Both the position numbers and the translations under genes were made by a program. DNA of 64,000 bases. Source: Urophycis tenuis (Eukaryota; Chordata; Actinopteri; Gadiformes; Phycidae). The notes under the pieces were generated by a model, which was given only the letters and a program-made list of their open reading frames with translations, was not told where the DNA came from and did not search any database. Numbering within the stretch: position 1 is the first letter of the stretch; the number at the start of each line of letters is the position of its first letter. The stretch covers positions 3,207,614 to 3,271,613 of the forward strand of contig JAXIVH010000031.1 of assembly GCA_036785325.1 (NCBI GenBank), written 5' to 3'. Below are positions 40,751 to 60,042 of this stretch, piece after piece.

Positions 40751-41619
40751 ACCATGACACTTGGCATTCCAAAATCGGCCCCCCCACAGGCTTCCCACCT
40801 GTGCTTCCCACCCCCTCCATACATGTCTCCGTAGCCCCGCCCCTTGTCAGTTACTCCTTACTGGTGACGTCACTGGTGGGAAGCGCTTCCTGCTCTCAGT
40901 CCTGACGTATCACCTTTGGTCGCGTCCAAAACGGTAGACAAATTACATTCATTTAAACACTTTGCGGTACCTGGTATGTTATTCATTTGGGTATAAGTTT
41001 CTTTATAACGTTGCAAATAGGTATGTGTATTAATGATCTGTAACAATCAATATCTACCCACCTTATTTTGACTTTTGTTTGTGTGAGCGTTAACTCGGAT
41101 CCCCAAAAAGTTATCAAAGTTGGCCATTGCTATCCTGGTGACGCTAGCATTGTTGCAATCAAAATACAGCACCAACGTGTATATTTTAGACATAGTGTAC
41201 TAAATATGGCTTCATTGGAGATGATTATGCAGGTATTCCTTGTGGTTTCTCCTGGACGCATCATGACTTTAGCTTAGAGTCTTTAAAAAAAGTAATAAAG
41301 CCAGCTTCATATCGTATTAGTAGTTGGTTTTACTGTAGATTGGGATGGAAATCAATGGACAGATAACTTTTAATGAGTTCCTTTTACGTCTTGTACTTCG
41401 CATCGATGTGTGACTAACTACATCGTGGCCACAACACGCTTCTTCACAGGCTCTTTAAGAACGATCCCTTAGCCTACAAAAACACCAAATTACACACGAT
41501 CTGCTTACACTGTATTCGTGTGCAATACATAAAGACACCTGGTACAGTAGGCAGTGGTGTTTGCATGGCATTAGCCCTTTTGTAATCTCTGATTAATTTT
41601 GTTAGGGTAAAGAATAACC

Positions 41620-42785
41620 ATGTCGGAGAATTGTGGTGATGCAGACGACCGCGGAGACAGTGTCGATGCCAAATTGTGGTCTAAAAGGTAACAAACTACT
41701 GTACTCTATTGCAGATAGATAGACAGTCCTCTGTCGTTATCGAAGAGTTAATTCCTTTTCCCAACAGGGGCTCACGTTTAATAAAGGTTAAAGGAGGCAT
41801 GTAGCAGACGGCTTTGTCCAAAGCGACTTACAATCAGTACATTTGTGGGGTTCTGCATGTGGACAGTTGGAGGAGGGCCGACCCCACGGTTTGTGGACGA
41901 GCCGCCCGCTCTATCCACTCGGCTACTGCCGCCTTGTTGCTGTCTAATAGTAAGTAGACAGCAACAAGACGTAACCACATCAGATACTGAATATATTTCA
42001 GACACAACAAACATCCTACTGCTCACAGTCACACTGACCTTTTAAGTGGAAAAACAATAATGCACTCACATTCATTTCACAAGGCAAATCAGCTACACAC
42101 TCAAAATCTTTGAAAGGACCCCATCCTCCCCCTACCTTCAGCCTGAAAAACAAGTTTAATCGTCCAATAACTTGGTCTTTATTATTTTGTATTGCTCATG
42201 TATGCGTAAAATTGCATTCAGGGCTTAAGCCATTGATGCATGTGTCTACATGGGTGTTGGCAGATATGTGTGCTAAAATATGTAAGGGAGAGAATGAATG
42301 TCAGTAGGTTAACCGTGGTTTGTGGTTATGTGTTTAACCACACGTCGTCTAGTGTGTTGAGGCAGCCCCAGGATCCCGAAGTGACTGCCAAGGTGAGGCA
42401 TGATGGAGAAGCTACAGCCGTGTCCGTGGACCCCCACCGCTACAGAATGGACTACCCCAGCATAGGAACCTGCGTGATCATCAACAACAAGAACTTCCAT
42501 AAGAGCACAGGTAAAGCCCCCCATTAAACATCATATCTCCTCACACACAGACACAGTGAGTGGGATCACGCTTGGCCTTGGAAGGGCATCTTGGGAGATC
42601 ACATCAAAGCCATACATTTTTGAAGACAGGTGCTTCCCAAGCACATTAAGGTAGGATCAGGATTCTTTATTGGGATGCGTGGTCAGGTTTGTTTGATTTT
42701 TTTGTCACTTGACCGTTGAATAAATGGATATGATTGATTATGATGAGGCCAGACAACACTTGGCTTAGATTGATCCATGTCGTAA

Positions 42786-42818
<33 letters not shown>

Positions 42819-42831
42819 TCTGTCTGTGTCT

Positions 42832-42913
<82 letters not shown>

Positions 42914-45420
42914 GCGTACTCCACCCCTCCAGGCATGAACCTTCGTAACGGAACCGACCTGGATGCGGGGTCAGCAATGAAGACCTTCTCCAAGCTGGGC
43001 TACAAGATGAGGATGGCCAACGACCTGACGATGGGGGACATGGAAAAGCTGCTCTACACCGGTACAGGAGAACATTCTGCAGGGCTCAAACTGAATCAAA
43101 GCCCAGAGTTGTAGGAGTAATGGGGGCAGCAGTAGCTCAATGGGTAGAGCGCGTGGACAGAGCGGGTTGTCCGCTTACCGTAGGGTTGGTGGTCCCTTTC
43201 ATCCCCCTCCTCCAACTGTCGAACCCCACAAATGTACTGATTGTAAGTCGCTTTGGACAAATGCCCCTTTACCCTGTAGTAATGCTGCTTTTCCATTTCA
43301 AAAATTGAATGCAATGAAAATAAGGATAATGAACACTTTCTACTGCACTGCTCAAAGTAATGGAAATGCAACTTGGAGTGATGTACCAAATCCATGTTTG
43401 GAGCACGGGTCTGCCCACCTCGGGATGTAGCTGTTTGGCCTGTGCTTATGGAACAGCATCGTACGTTAGCTTCTACAGGCTAACAAACAAACGGTTTTAG
43501 TTAACCGTTTTTCAATTTTTGCTTTGCTTGCTGTTCTTGGCTGCTTTCAAATGCTCCTGATAACGCCTGTTACTAGTTTGTACTTGAAAAGTTGCATTCA
43601 TGCGACTCTTAAATGGCATGATACTTTAAACCCGGGTTTTGTCATTGATTGCCACACAGGGCAATCAGTGTGGTGCTTTGAACCGAAAGAGATAGTCCCA
43701 GACCCAATCTTATCACGGTCACAAAGAGACAAAGACATGCCTGGTTTCTGTTGAACCGCAACAACAGTTTCACCAGCAACAGTATGACCACCATAGCCAC
43801 ATCTGTAGATGTTTAGCGACCACATGTTACCATGGTGTTACAGAGTGTTAGGAGGGAGACAACTACACAAGTGGTTACTGGTTCTAGATTTGTAGATTCA
43901 GGTGGCGGGCCTGTTCAAACCCATTCAGGGCTTGTATACTAGCGATGGTTAACCTAGCAATTGAAATGCTTGAAACTTGTTCTGGTGACTTTCTTAGTGT
44001 ATTAACAGCAATGAAAGGTTTCACCCTCTTCTGACAGGTACTTTTTGTAAGTCACTTTGGAATAAAGCGTCTGCTACATGCCCTGAATGTAAATGCATAA
44101 ACACAAACACTTTTACAACAGGCTCCATCTTGTCATCGTCACCCCCCCCCCCCAGCACCTCTTGGGTGTTTGCTATTCCTGCTGCACTTTGCTTGTACAG
44201 CCTGCCTAAAGAACTAAATCTACCCTCCCAGTGTCCCAGGAGGACCACAGTGGCTCCGCCTCCTTTGTGTGCGTGCTGCTGAGTCATGGCGATGAAGGGA
44301 TCATCTACGGGACAGACGGTGCTGTGCAGCTCCAGACACTGACCGGAATGTTCCGGGGCGACCGCTGCAAGACTCTGGTGGCCAAGCCCAAACTCTTTTT
44401 CATACAGGTGGGGCTTTTAAGCCAGCGCAGATATTATGTGTGTGTGATTGTATGCATGCGGATGTGTTTTTATTTACTGTACTAAGTACTACGTTTTTAT
44501 GGTAAAGGGTAGAAAGGATAGTGTGGCAGGAGAGTTTTTTACCTTTTTGTGATAAATGGTAGCGCTGCCTTATCTCTGTTAGGCGTGCCGTGGCACCTGT
44601 TTGGACGACGGCATTGAGACGGACTCCTCCAGCGACCAATCATCAGATAAGATTCCTGTGGAGGCGGACTTCTTGTACGCCTACTCCACAGCTCCAGGTA
44701 ATCAGTAATCCCTGCTGTTGTGATCATCTGCCAATTGTGGCAGATGATCTTTTCTGAGTTTTTCACAAACATCCCACATTATTCTCTTACAATGAAGCCA
44801 TTATTTTATCATCACTGCGCATTTAATTGTCACCTTTGTGTAAAGACTTATCCATCATCAAATATTTGTTAGCTATGGTATTTGTCTAAACTAATACCTT
44901 GGCATCATTTTTTTTTAATCAAGCTAGTATTGCTCTGCGGCAAAGCATCTAATGTTAATGGGTCAAACCCTGCCTTATGGTTCTCTGCATTTATCTCTCT
45001 ATAAAGTGTGTGTGAGTGAGGTACTAGATATGGAATAACTCTTCTTATTCTTATAATTTTCATGATTATTATCATCATCCCCTGGGGCGGATTGAGTCAT
45101 GGGGGGGATGGAGTTTGGCTGCAGTCAAAGCTACAGGGGAGTAATGCAAATAACCGACAAACCACCTCGTGCCTCATGATCTCCCACCAGGCTACTACTC
45201 CTGGAGGAACACGAGCAATGGCTCTTGGTTCATGCAGTCGCTGTGCGCGATGCTGCAGCAACACAGCAGCCAGCTGGAGCTGATGCAGATCATGACGCGG
45301 GTCAACCACAAGGTAGCGCTGGAGTTTGAGTCAGCCTCCAGCACGCCAGGCTACAGTGCCAAGAAGCAGATCCCGTGCATCATCTCCATGTTGACCAGGG
45401 ACTTCTACTTCCCTCACTAG
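41620..45420 (+). CDS. casp3: Caspase-3 (complete, 6 coding exons)
   Basis: Role: executioner cysteine protease of apoptosis, cytosolic, cleaving after DEVD-type sites. Exons: 41620-41687, 42362-42510, 42933-43061, 44232-44407, 44583-44697, 45191-45420 (TAG). Phases agree, giving 288 aa (human 277). Visible: short prodomain, core start MDYPSIGTCVIINNKNFHKS, catalytic His134 in LLSHGDEG, catalytic Cys176 in QACRG (split between exons 4 and 5), RGDRC, large/small subunit cleavage site IETD (residues 185-188), S4/S3 pocket SWRNTSNGSWF, and the C-terminal DFYFPH. Casp7 is possible by motif alone, but linkage to irf2 and cenpu supports casp3. Teleosts can carry a and b co-orthologues, and I cannot tell which this is. 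SINE copies sit in introns 1 and 3. AATAAA lies at 46005-46010. Confidence 0.95.
41790..41937 (-). repeat. tRNA-derived SINE in casp3 intron 1
   Basis: Tail core GACGGCTTTGTCCAAAGCGA at the low-coordinate end, and complement of a tRNA-like box A (GCTCTATCCACTCGGCTACT) at the high-coordinate end. Confidence 0.85.
42787..42917. repeat. (GT)n microsatellite before casp3 exon 3
   Basis: GT runs with a short TCTGTGTCTGTG block, ending about 15 bp before the exon 3 acceptor. Confidence 0.95.
43118..43275 (+). repeat. tRNA-derived SINE in casp3 intron 3 (sense)
   Basis: Starts GGGGGCAGCAGTAGCTCAAT GGGTAGAGCG (box A), has a decayed box B region, and ends with GTAAGTCGCTTTGGACAAAT. It is the only plus-oriented tRNA-headed copy in the window. 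Confidence 0.88.
43925..44092 (+). repeat. SINE-like dispersed element without tRNA head (copy 3)
   Basis: GGTTAACCTAGCAATTGAAA, AACTTGTTCTGGTGACTTTC, GAAAGGTTTCACCCTCTTCT and AAGCGTCTGCTACATGCCC are the reverse complement of the copies at 3705 and 23490. Confidence 0.82.
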
Positions 45421-45743
45421 GCGACGCCAAGTGGAGTCAGTGCTTTAACAGTTCAATGTGTGAATTCAACCTCAGGTGCTTAGAATAATCTTTGCTGGGT
45501 TTTTGTTTTCTATGATGATGTATTTGCTTCCTGTGCATCAGAGCTGCCTTTCATGGGATGTTCACTGGGTATGTTGGAGCTGGGGTTCCTACGCTGATTT
45601 TGATATTCCTCATGCCTTTGGGAGATTAGAAGCTGGGGCCACATTGGACAAGAAAAGGATCACTTTTTTGTCGAATTTCTGGATTATTTTAGAATGTATA
45701 ATTTTTTTCCTATGGGGGTATTTGTATCTTGTATTCACTCCAA

Positions 45744-45771
45744 CATTGTATTCACTCCAGTGAATACAATG
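45744..45771. repeat. Short perfect inverted repeat in casp3 3' UTR
   Basis: 13-bp arms CATTGTATTCACT and AGTGAATACAATG are separated by CC and followed by GAATACAAGT tandem units. Confidence 0.85.
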
Positions 45772-46004
45772 AATACAAGTGAATACAAGTGAATACAAGT
45801 AATTTTAATATTTGACTACTAGTATTGTGCTTGAGTAAAATGTGTTTGTTGCTTTATGTTTATCAGGGAGATGTTTTGAAATTGATGTTTTTTAACAAGG
45901 AATATTTGTCCTTGCTTTTTAGGAAGTAATTTCATTGTGAGACATTCCAAACACGTCATGCACTTTCAATTAAAATGCATTTACATTTCTTTATGAAAAG
46001 ACTT

Positions 46005-46010
46005 AATAAA
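46005..46010 (+). terminator. Candidate poly(A) signal for casp3
   Basis: AATAAA within ACTTAATAAAAAATAATAAG, about 585 bp after the stop codon. Confidence 0.5.
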
Positions 46011-46559
46011 AAATAATAAGGAATGATGGATGACTCACCAGTCATTTCTCTTAACCCCGTTTAGGGTTACTAACTATTCAACACATGTTTCCATTATATG
46101 TCCCCTAAGTTTACATTCAATATATTCACTATTTCATAATTTGTATTGAGGAGCATCATCCTCATGGCCTTCATACGGACCCTGAGAATACATGTGTGAT
46201 ACACGAAATCGCCTGTTGTAGACTGGCTGGGGCTACTATTCCTCCATGGCCGCCAATCCATGTACGCATACACACGGTCTTGATACTGACACTTAAGGCT
46301 GAGTTACAGGCTACTTATACATCTACGATGAATGTGGACGACTTGGTCCTTTTTATGAGCTGCCACTAGATGGAGCGCTCTGCCCTATTGAACAAGTAGT
46401 AGTGAGTCAGCAGAAAGAGTGCGCTCTGTTTTTGGACGTCATGTATATCAACATGCCTTAAAACTACCAAACTGCTCTAAACTAATCCAAACGTCGACCT
46501 TCGTGCAAACATTGTTTCATGGATTTCCTCAGTCTCGTTTTAAACATTAAGAGTCACCA

Positions 46560-46963
46560 GCTCAACAGAAACGTGTCTAGTTTCGTTTCCAGCAGAAGCG
46601 AACGGGTGTGTGCGGCGGGTTTGAGGAAATGAAAATGAAATCGGGGCGGGTTGTTTTCTTCCCAGCAGAGCGGAGCCGCGTGCCCCGGCGCAGGCGCACT
46701 AGAGACTTCCGCGAAGCAGCAAATGGTAGCGCTGCGCTCGAGAGCAGTTGGGGATTTCCAACTGCAGCCCCCACTTCCCGATCCCCTCACTTGTTTTGGT
46801 TTCGTTCTGGGGCTAAATAGAAATCACAATGGCACCGTTTTCCCTTTCTTTTTAAAACAGCACAAATTACAAATAGAGAACCGTCGTTATTGTCTGTAAC
46901 ACTGACTTAGAAAAGGGAACGAGGCGGTCGAGACAAGTGGACCTACGGCCGAAAACTTAACAG
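46560..46963 (+). promoter_or_regulatory. irf2 promoter and probable non-coding exon 1 with IRF sites
   Basis: A CpG-rich stretch has a GC box (CGGGGCGGG, 46642-46650) and several matches to the IRF consensus AANNGAAA: the complement of AGTTTCGTTTCC at 46579-46590, and two overlapping sites in GAAATGAAAATGAAA at 46626-46640, which also fit the ISRE core GAAANNGAAA. A CAG/GTAAGA donor at 46963/46964 marks a likely untranslated first exon. Two more AAGTGAAA sites lie just inside intron 1 (47023-47030 and the complement at 47080-47087). The transcription start is inferred, not seen. Confidence 0.6.
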
Positions 46964-49029
46964 GTAAGACTTTATTTCCGTGTGTCTGGGCAGCGCGTCG
47001 CGCGGACAGCCGAGCTCTGTGTAAGTGAAAGTGTCTCTGCTGTTGTGTCTCGCGCTGCCCGGGGAGCAGTGACATGTATTTTCACTTTTGTTTGGCTCGA
47101 GCAGGCGGACGTGCAGACACATGGAAAAGGAGTGACTTTTAACTCGCTTCGTGCTAATGGCTATAGCCCGTGGGGTAAAGGGTCGCCGTTTTATGTGCTT
47201 TTTTGTTTGTCTTGACGGAATTGAATTCAAACTAAGAAAATTAAAACGCCAAGCATAGTTTTTTTTTTTGGAGTCGGTGCATGTGCTGTAGTGTGCGCTA
47301 ACAGTGATGCTATGTGGCAGGCACCGTGTAGTTGTTTATTCACTTTGTGCTGTTGAGAACGGCCATTGACTTTAAGCAACATGGTAAGTTGTGGTCATAT
47401 GAGATGATATTTCAACGTGATGTATGGATGTTTCAACCGTGCAGGCTGAACCTCTTTGATCGTTTTACAGACCTACCAGATCAGCGTGGCTGAATGGCAC
47501 CATAAATAACTCGACATGTCATTTAAAGTGATGGCTCCACCAGAACCTCAGCACGCAGTGCACTGTGATGTTGGTGTACTGTGATGTTGGTGTACTGTGA
47601 TGTTTGTGTACTGTGTACAGGGAGTGTCCTTTTATACGTTTCTGCCCACGGACTTCGATCACACAGGGACCACACTCAGATTGTGACTGTATTTGAGAGC
47701 AAGTGCAGACACACACAACTGTGTGTGTGTGTGTGTGTGTTTGTTTGTGTGCACATTTGATCTTTGATAGAAGCAAATATACATGCATCTCAGGTGTGTG
47801 TGTGTGTGTGTAGGTTTATTGTTCGAAGTGTTATTATCCCGTAGCCAATCAGGGCCCGATTAATGGCCAGAACAAGATATAGTCCTGGGTTTATATTTAA
47901 CAAATTGAACTTTGATACAGCCTCTATGTACTATTATATATATATATAATTTATTGGCACGGCGCCACTGCCTTATATAGTCAGTTAGTCAAATTTGATA
48001 AGGAAAAACCAATAGTTTCAGTTGTGGTTAACAGACATAACGGCTTGCAGTTATAACTTGATTCTGTGACCTTTTTGTGTCACAGAATCAATTTTCTGCA
48101 TTCTAACACTTGAAATTCAGATTTCTATAATGGTGGGTTGGTAGAAGAGTCTGCAGCTATCAGAGAGTATGAAGTTGTCATAACACCTACATATTATGTG
48201 ACAATACTATACCAACCTAGTAGGTCGTTTGATAGATGGTAGAGCAATGGCTGCAGTGTTTTTAGTCACATGCTGAGTTCTAATGATGTATGTATACTTC
48301 ATGTATGCATCATGTATACATGTACATGTACACAATATGATGCTGATTTCAATCATAGCTGGCATTTTACGAAAAGCTGTGTGTTTCATTCTTAGGCACA
48401 GATATTTATATTATTTGGGAAAAAAACACTATGGTGTAATGGTTATGCAGGGCTAGAAAGGTTGAAGAGGTGAAACGTATTTACATCCCTTTCAACGCAG
48501 TGCTCCCCCCCAGAAAACACAGAAAACATTTGTCTGTGTTTGGGAAAGTGAAAAAAATAACCTCAGATTGCAGTATAAAAAAAAACCATACAGCGCTGCT
48601 CTGGAATTTGGGGGGAGGGGCTGATGCAAATCATTTTTATGAATGAATCTAAACATTTATTATTGGAAGGGAACCTAATCTTATGAGATTCATGCAGATG
48701 CATATCTCTGTTGCGTGACACATGACATTAGGTGAGGAGGAGCTTGTGACTATTACCAGATGGTTACATCTTCTTTCCACTAGCGTGATGTGGTACTGGG
48801 ATTTAAATCATCCCCCGCAATCAAATCTGGCACCACATAGTTTTCATCATATCATTGGCACTTTTTGAGATGTCATTTTCTCTGGAAATTGATATAAATA
48901 GGAGTGTCTAAATCCCACAATGTCCTAGTTGTACACTGTATACTGTAGATTGTTAGGAAATATATTCCTTAATTTTTGCCCAATAGGATTGTGTGTGTCT
49001 GTGTGTGTTTGTGTCGCGTGAAGGCCGCA

Positions 49030-55164
<6,135 letters not shown>

Positions 55165-57496
55165 CCTCCTGACCCCGCAGAACACGCTGGAGGTTGAAAC
55201 ACTGCATAGGAAGGACGCGGGCCGATGGCTTTTGCATTTGTCCTCGTCGTCGTCCTCGTTGTTGTTGTTGTTATTGGTTTTTGTTGACACATCAGGGCGA
55301 CACATCTTGAGGTTTCTAGAAGCCTCCAGGCCCCCCCCCCCTTCTTCAGGAAGCGTTGATGCCGCGGCCGGACCTCGCGGTTCCTCTCTGGGACCACTGT
55401 GGCGTCACGGGCCGTGACTCTGGCCCAAAACAAAAGGAGTGGGTTTCTAACAAGGGACTGAATGCAATACTCTATGTGAAATCAAGTGTCGGCTGGCAAA
55501 TCAGCTCTGCTGGCGGTGACATGCAGAAACGAATCGCAGGGATAATTTCTTTTGTTTTTGTTTTTGAAAGGGTGAATAATTCAAAAAAAAGAAAAAGGAA
55601 AAAAAAAAGAAGGTATTAGCAAGCCTCTTTCTCTGTGTCCTCGGGTCAGGACACCACAGAGTGTTCACACTGAGATGTGGACGGACGTAGACAAGCCAAC
55701 CTGTCGGCAGACATGCTGCCCACCCATTGCCTGTGACCGTGTACTCACTTCTTTTTCCCTCCTCTCCTCCGATCATGCTTTTACAATATTTCCCTCTCCT
55801 CCGTTCATGCTTTTACAATATGTACAAAGAAAATATGTGTATGTGTGTCTTTGAGATGCTTTTGCACCTTATGAACAGCACTTGTGTATGTGTGTGCGTA
55901 GAGGAAGTAGACTAGGCAAGCCTTATAGATGATTCGTGCCTTCAAACATTGCGGTGCCTGTTTTTTCTTGATGCACATGTATTCTGACCCCTGCACATGC
56001 TACAGCTAGCTAATACAAAGCCAACAAGCCACATGGTTTGAGCTGCAGAGAAGGCGGCTCATGGCCAGTGGGAAGGATGGAGAAGATGACATTGATTCCA
56101 TGAATAATCAGTTTGAGTGAGTGATTAATCGTCTGTGTTGTTTGACTGCTAGTGTGTGACGTGTAGAGGACAGAGGTGTAACCCAACTGTGAGCATATAT
56201 ATTTTTTGTAAATACCACGGAAGCGTGTGGGTAGTTGTGTGGTGTGGTTGATACACTAGACAACACTGTATTCCGCTCGGCCCACCACTTACAGTCTACC
56301 ACTGTCTTTTTTTGTTTGTTTTCCATCCTGTGCCCAAGAGAATCCGTTAGAAGTGTCTCGTCCCTCTGAAAGAAGCGAGCGCGTTGGCGCTATGTGAGGA
56401 GACCGTGTGAGGCAACCCTTCAACCACACAAGGGTGCTCGGGAGTTATTGGATTTGCTTGTCTTGTGTGCAAAATCAGTTGGTGTATGAACACAACTTGC
56501 AGAGGGCAACACAATGGGGGATGAACTCTGCATTCATGGTTTTGTCCTATTAAGACCAGCTTTGTACAACTTCTCAAAGTATTCCTTGCTTTTTCTGTTC
56601 ACCTTTAAAAGCATATGGGTGTGCTTGGGAGATTACTTGGGGAAACTATCTGGGGAATGTATACCACTTTTATGAAGTGGTATATTTATATGGACTGTCC
56701 CATATGTTTTTTCAGTCAGTGTGATCCAAAATTTCAATACAATTGAATAATTTCTTTATTTAGCCCCCTTTTTTTTCCCTCCTATGCGCTTGTCGATGTC
56801 TATTTAGTCTGTGAATGAAATGAGGTCTGTCACACAAATGACCAAAGTGCACTTAAGCCCTGAGCCCCTCCTGCATAACTGTTTTGTAAAGGGAAGTCCT
56901 TGTAACCGAAAAAATGAACAGAGAGAGAGATTGAATGTGACTTGATGAATTGTAATTGTATTTCCTGGTTTTCAGCAAAGTCTTTTTGTCTTGCCAGCCT
57001 GCTTATTCTTTTGTTTTTAGTCGGTTGCCTTCAGTTGCTGTCAGATGAAAGTCCCATCATCATGCATACACTATGTTTTTAGATTTGCTTACGCTGGCCT
57101 GCTGATACTTTGCACCCTGAATTACTCTACATATATCTATGTTCAATTGCAATTAAATGTATTTTCAAATAGGCGTTAAGGTCACACTCCTTACAATATC
57201 CCTCCTGTTTTAGTGTTCAAGTGGAGTAGCTCTTAAACACGTTCCTGGGAACTCTGGTTCCTTCTTTCAATAATGTTATTGAGAGAAATGATTGGAAATC
57301 GAACAATCCTCCCCTCCTGTTTTACTGGAGCCTGCTCCAGGAGCAGTGTCTGTGAGGCCTCGGTAGGAATCACTGCCATTCTGAAACAGTCACTTGTATG
57401 GACAGCAAGAGGTTCTCACACAGCACTGGCTCTGACTGTTCATACTCCCCCCAACAGTGTGGTTTTTGTCTTACCGTGGATCAACTACTAGATCAC

Positions 57497-57502
57497 AATA
57501 AA
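57497..57502 (+). terminator. Candidate distal poly(A) signal for irf2
   Basis: AATAAA in GATCACAATAAAGAAC, about 2.3 kb after the stop codon. The preceding stretch has no other gene signal, consistent with a long irf2 3' UTR. Earlier signals may also be used. Confidence 0.45.
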
Positions 57503-57670
57503 GAACTTTTATGTATTTTGTTGGTTTTAATTTGAAGTGGGCTATATTTAGATTGCTGGGACTCATGCATTCTACATGCTTGAGAGCACACGACAAAGAA
57601 GGGACAGTGAGCAGTCTATACATGCCATGTTCAAGAAACAACAGCATAAGATTTGTAGACGTATGGCCCT

Positions 57671-57730
57671 ATGATGATGATTTGAGCATGTGCAGAATAT
57701 TTATTCTGCACATGCTCAAATCATCATCAT
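57671..57730. repeat. 60-bp hairpin with perfect 29-bp arms
   Basis: Left arm 57671-57699 (ATGATGATGATTTGAGCATG then TGCAGAATA), 2-nt loop TT, right arm 57702-57730 exact reverse complement. Outside the arms the two sides differ by one ATC/GAT unit. It lies about 170 bp after the irf2 distal poly(A) signal. Confidence 0.9.
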
Positions 57731-59259
57731 CATAGTCTATCATTACTTTAAAAACACATTACTCAATGTTGACCTGATGGCAGATAAATGCAAAGGACAA
57801 TATTTTATTTATAAGAACTACATATACCATTACTGTTAAGTAATGTTCAATTGTAACACATCTTGATGAAATGAAGATGTGTATATTTCACAAAGACACA
57901 ATCTATGAAATGGTGGCTTGAGTCAGACTGAGAAGTGTGGTTTGGGTTACACCTTCATTGTCCTGTCTTTGCTGTTTAACAACAACGGTTGCACCGCAGA
58001 TGGCTCGTCTCCCACTTGGTTACAGTTTGCTCAAAGATGTAGCACCCAAAAAAAAAATCCCTGACAGCTGTTTCAGTTTCAGTTGCTGTTCTCAGTTCTG
58101 AATGTTCTTCCTGTTTGTCTCTGGGCATAAAGCAAATAGCTGACTGGTTGCCTTGACAACTGCTTACCACAGATGCAATTCGTCAGAGCAAACTATCTGT
58201 ACGACTATATTATGAAAACATAGTTATAGTCATAGTCAGGGGAAAGCTACTTTGTACCTTTCACCTCTCTCATCTACTTTCGCCTCCCTTCTCTTCTTTA
58301 TAGTCTCTCCTCGAATGGATACATGCTTCTATGCTACTTTTGCACCAACATGTCCCCAAATAATTCATAACACAAAGGAACTGATAGCAGAAGTGAAGGG
58401 TCACCTCAGAGCGTCGAGCAGGTTTATTTGACGTGCCTTTTCCCATGGCAATAATACAGCATTGCCAAGTGTCACTTTAACATGACAACAGGGCAATAGA
58501 CCAAATAAAGGTGCTGACAAGTGAAATTAATGAAAATCATGAAAATAAACACTAATATAATAACACTGGTGTTGTGATTTCCATAGCATTATACCATGTA
58601 TTGAAAGAAAGGTACAATATAATATACATAATCAAAAAATACATCTAAACAGGGAGACCATACCAACTACGGCTATATGTGCCTTAAATTAAACCTTAAA
58701 TATATTGAACTACGTTTTCCAGTTCCCCTGACCTGGAAAAGTGCAATCGCTTTGGCGTGTGTCCACACAGCGCCACCTGGCGGAAGAGTGTGCGGATTGT
58801 GGAGAACAATGTTGACACTGGAAACACGTTCAACCAGCGGGACGGAGGCCAGCACGACGGAAGCTGCTCGAAGGTGTTCTGCTCTGGTTAGCTCATAACC
58901 TAGATCAAGTGGGAAATATATCAGACATCATTCAATTGTAGTTCACCCGAAAGAATAAAGCAAATCGCTATGCCCATAGGCTATACTTTTAAACCCTACG
59001 GTTGCATCAACACACAATACTCATGTTTGTCAGCGAATGTTCGCAAAATTAAAAAAATGTATGATCCCAATGTTCGGCATTTGTTCGTAGAGTTGCATTA
59101 TATTTGCAGATGGGTGGAGTACGTCCTAATCCGCGCTGCATGTTATTAGATTACAACAAACACCGTCCTTTCGGATTGTCGTAGTACCTAAAACAGGCGG
59201 GACATATGCTGCCAACAGCGCCTTTGATTGGTTGACACCGCTTCACAGGCGTAAAGATT

Positions 59260-60042
59260 TAGCAGTCAGCTGAAGGCTGACAGAACAACAATGTAGCGGA
59301 GCAGCTCTCTGACAGTCCCAGCCGGTCATGTTGTGATGCTGTTTCACTCATTCGTAGGCTGTGGTAGAAAAAACACAAAGCAATGGTATTTTCAAATAGG
59401 AACATGAGAATAGTTGTTGTTTCGTGAACCACGTTTTCCCGAGCGGTAAGTTTGTGAATATATTATCCACAGCCAATGATGCCTCGGTTGCTTAGCAATA
59501 AGCTAGCTTTTTCGTCTTAAGTGTACTCCAGTAGTAGCCAATAGACAACCACAATCCCCACTCGTACTTAGTATCATCACTCAGTGCTCATTGTCTTCTG
59601 TTTTAATATATATCGATACGATTAACAAAGCTAATGCTAACAACAACAGCTAGCTTTTCACCCCCTTCACGATGGTTAGCAACAGTCGCTAAGTAACCCC
59701 TCCGCTCGTGTGTCTCCAAGGTGACGGGGGTTGGAGCAGCTCGTCCATCCAGTAGAGAACAGCGGCCCCCCGGTGCTGGCTGGAAGCTCTAAACCTGTGC
59801 TTGTTGAAGAACCACACAGTGCCAAGTGGCTGCATTTGTGTGGTCCGGGAGGACAGTGGATCGAGAGGTGGCGGTGCGTGGCTGTCAGGAGATGTGTGAG
59901 CTGGGATGCCTCTCTATAGGATCAGCTGTGTAGTCGAGGGTGTGCTGCACAAGTATACACAGTATACTTCTTTCCTTGGACTAACCTCCCCTCGTTTGAA
60001 CCGAACTACAAGTGACACATATATGGATGGTGGCTACGCATT
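59260..60042 (+). promoter_or_regulatory. snx25 promoter / untranslated leader region (approximate)
   Basis: A GCG/GTAAGT donor at 59445/59446 suggests a non-coding first exon, and TTGATTGG (59225-59232) contains an inverted CCAAT box (complement CCAATCAA). Further leader sequence precedes the ATG at 60043. Exon boundaries here are inferred only. Confidence 0.35.

Larger units (their letters stand above)
55165..59200. other. irf2 3' UTR and irf2-snx25 intergenic region
   Basis: No coding exon is recognised. The proximal 2.3 kb is probably irf2 3' UTR. A 60-bp near-perfect hairpin lies at 57671-57730. GC content rises after about 58700 towards the snx25 start region. Confidence 0.55.

Noticed and set aside
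43118..43190. A functional tRNA gene at the box A-like sequence
   Set aside because: The B box is decayed and the sequence continues into the SINE tail. It is a tRNA-derived SINE.
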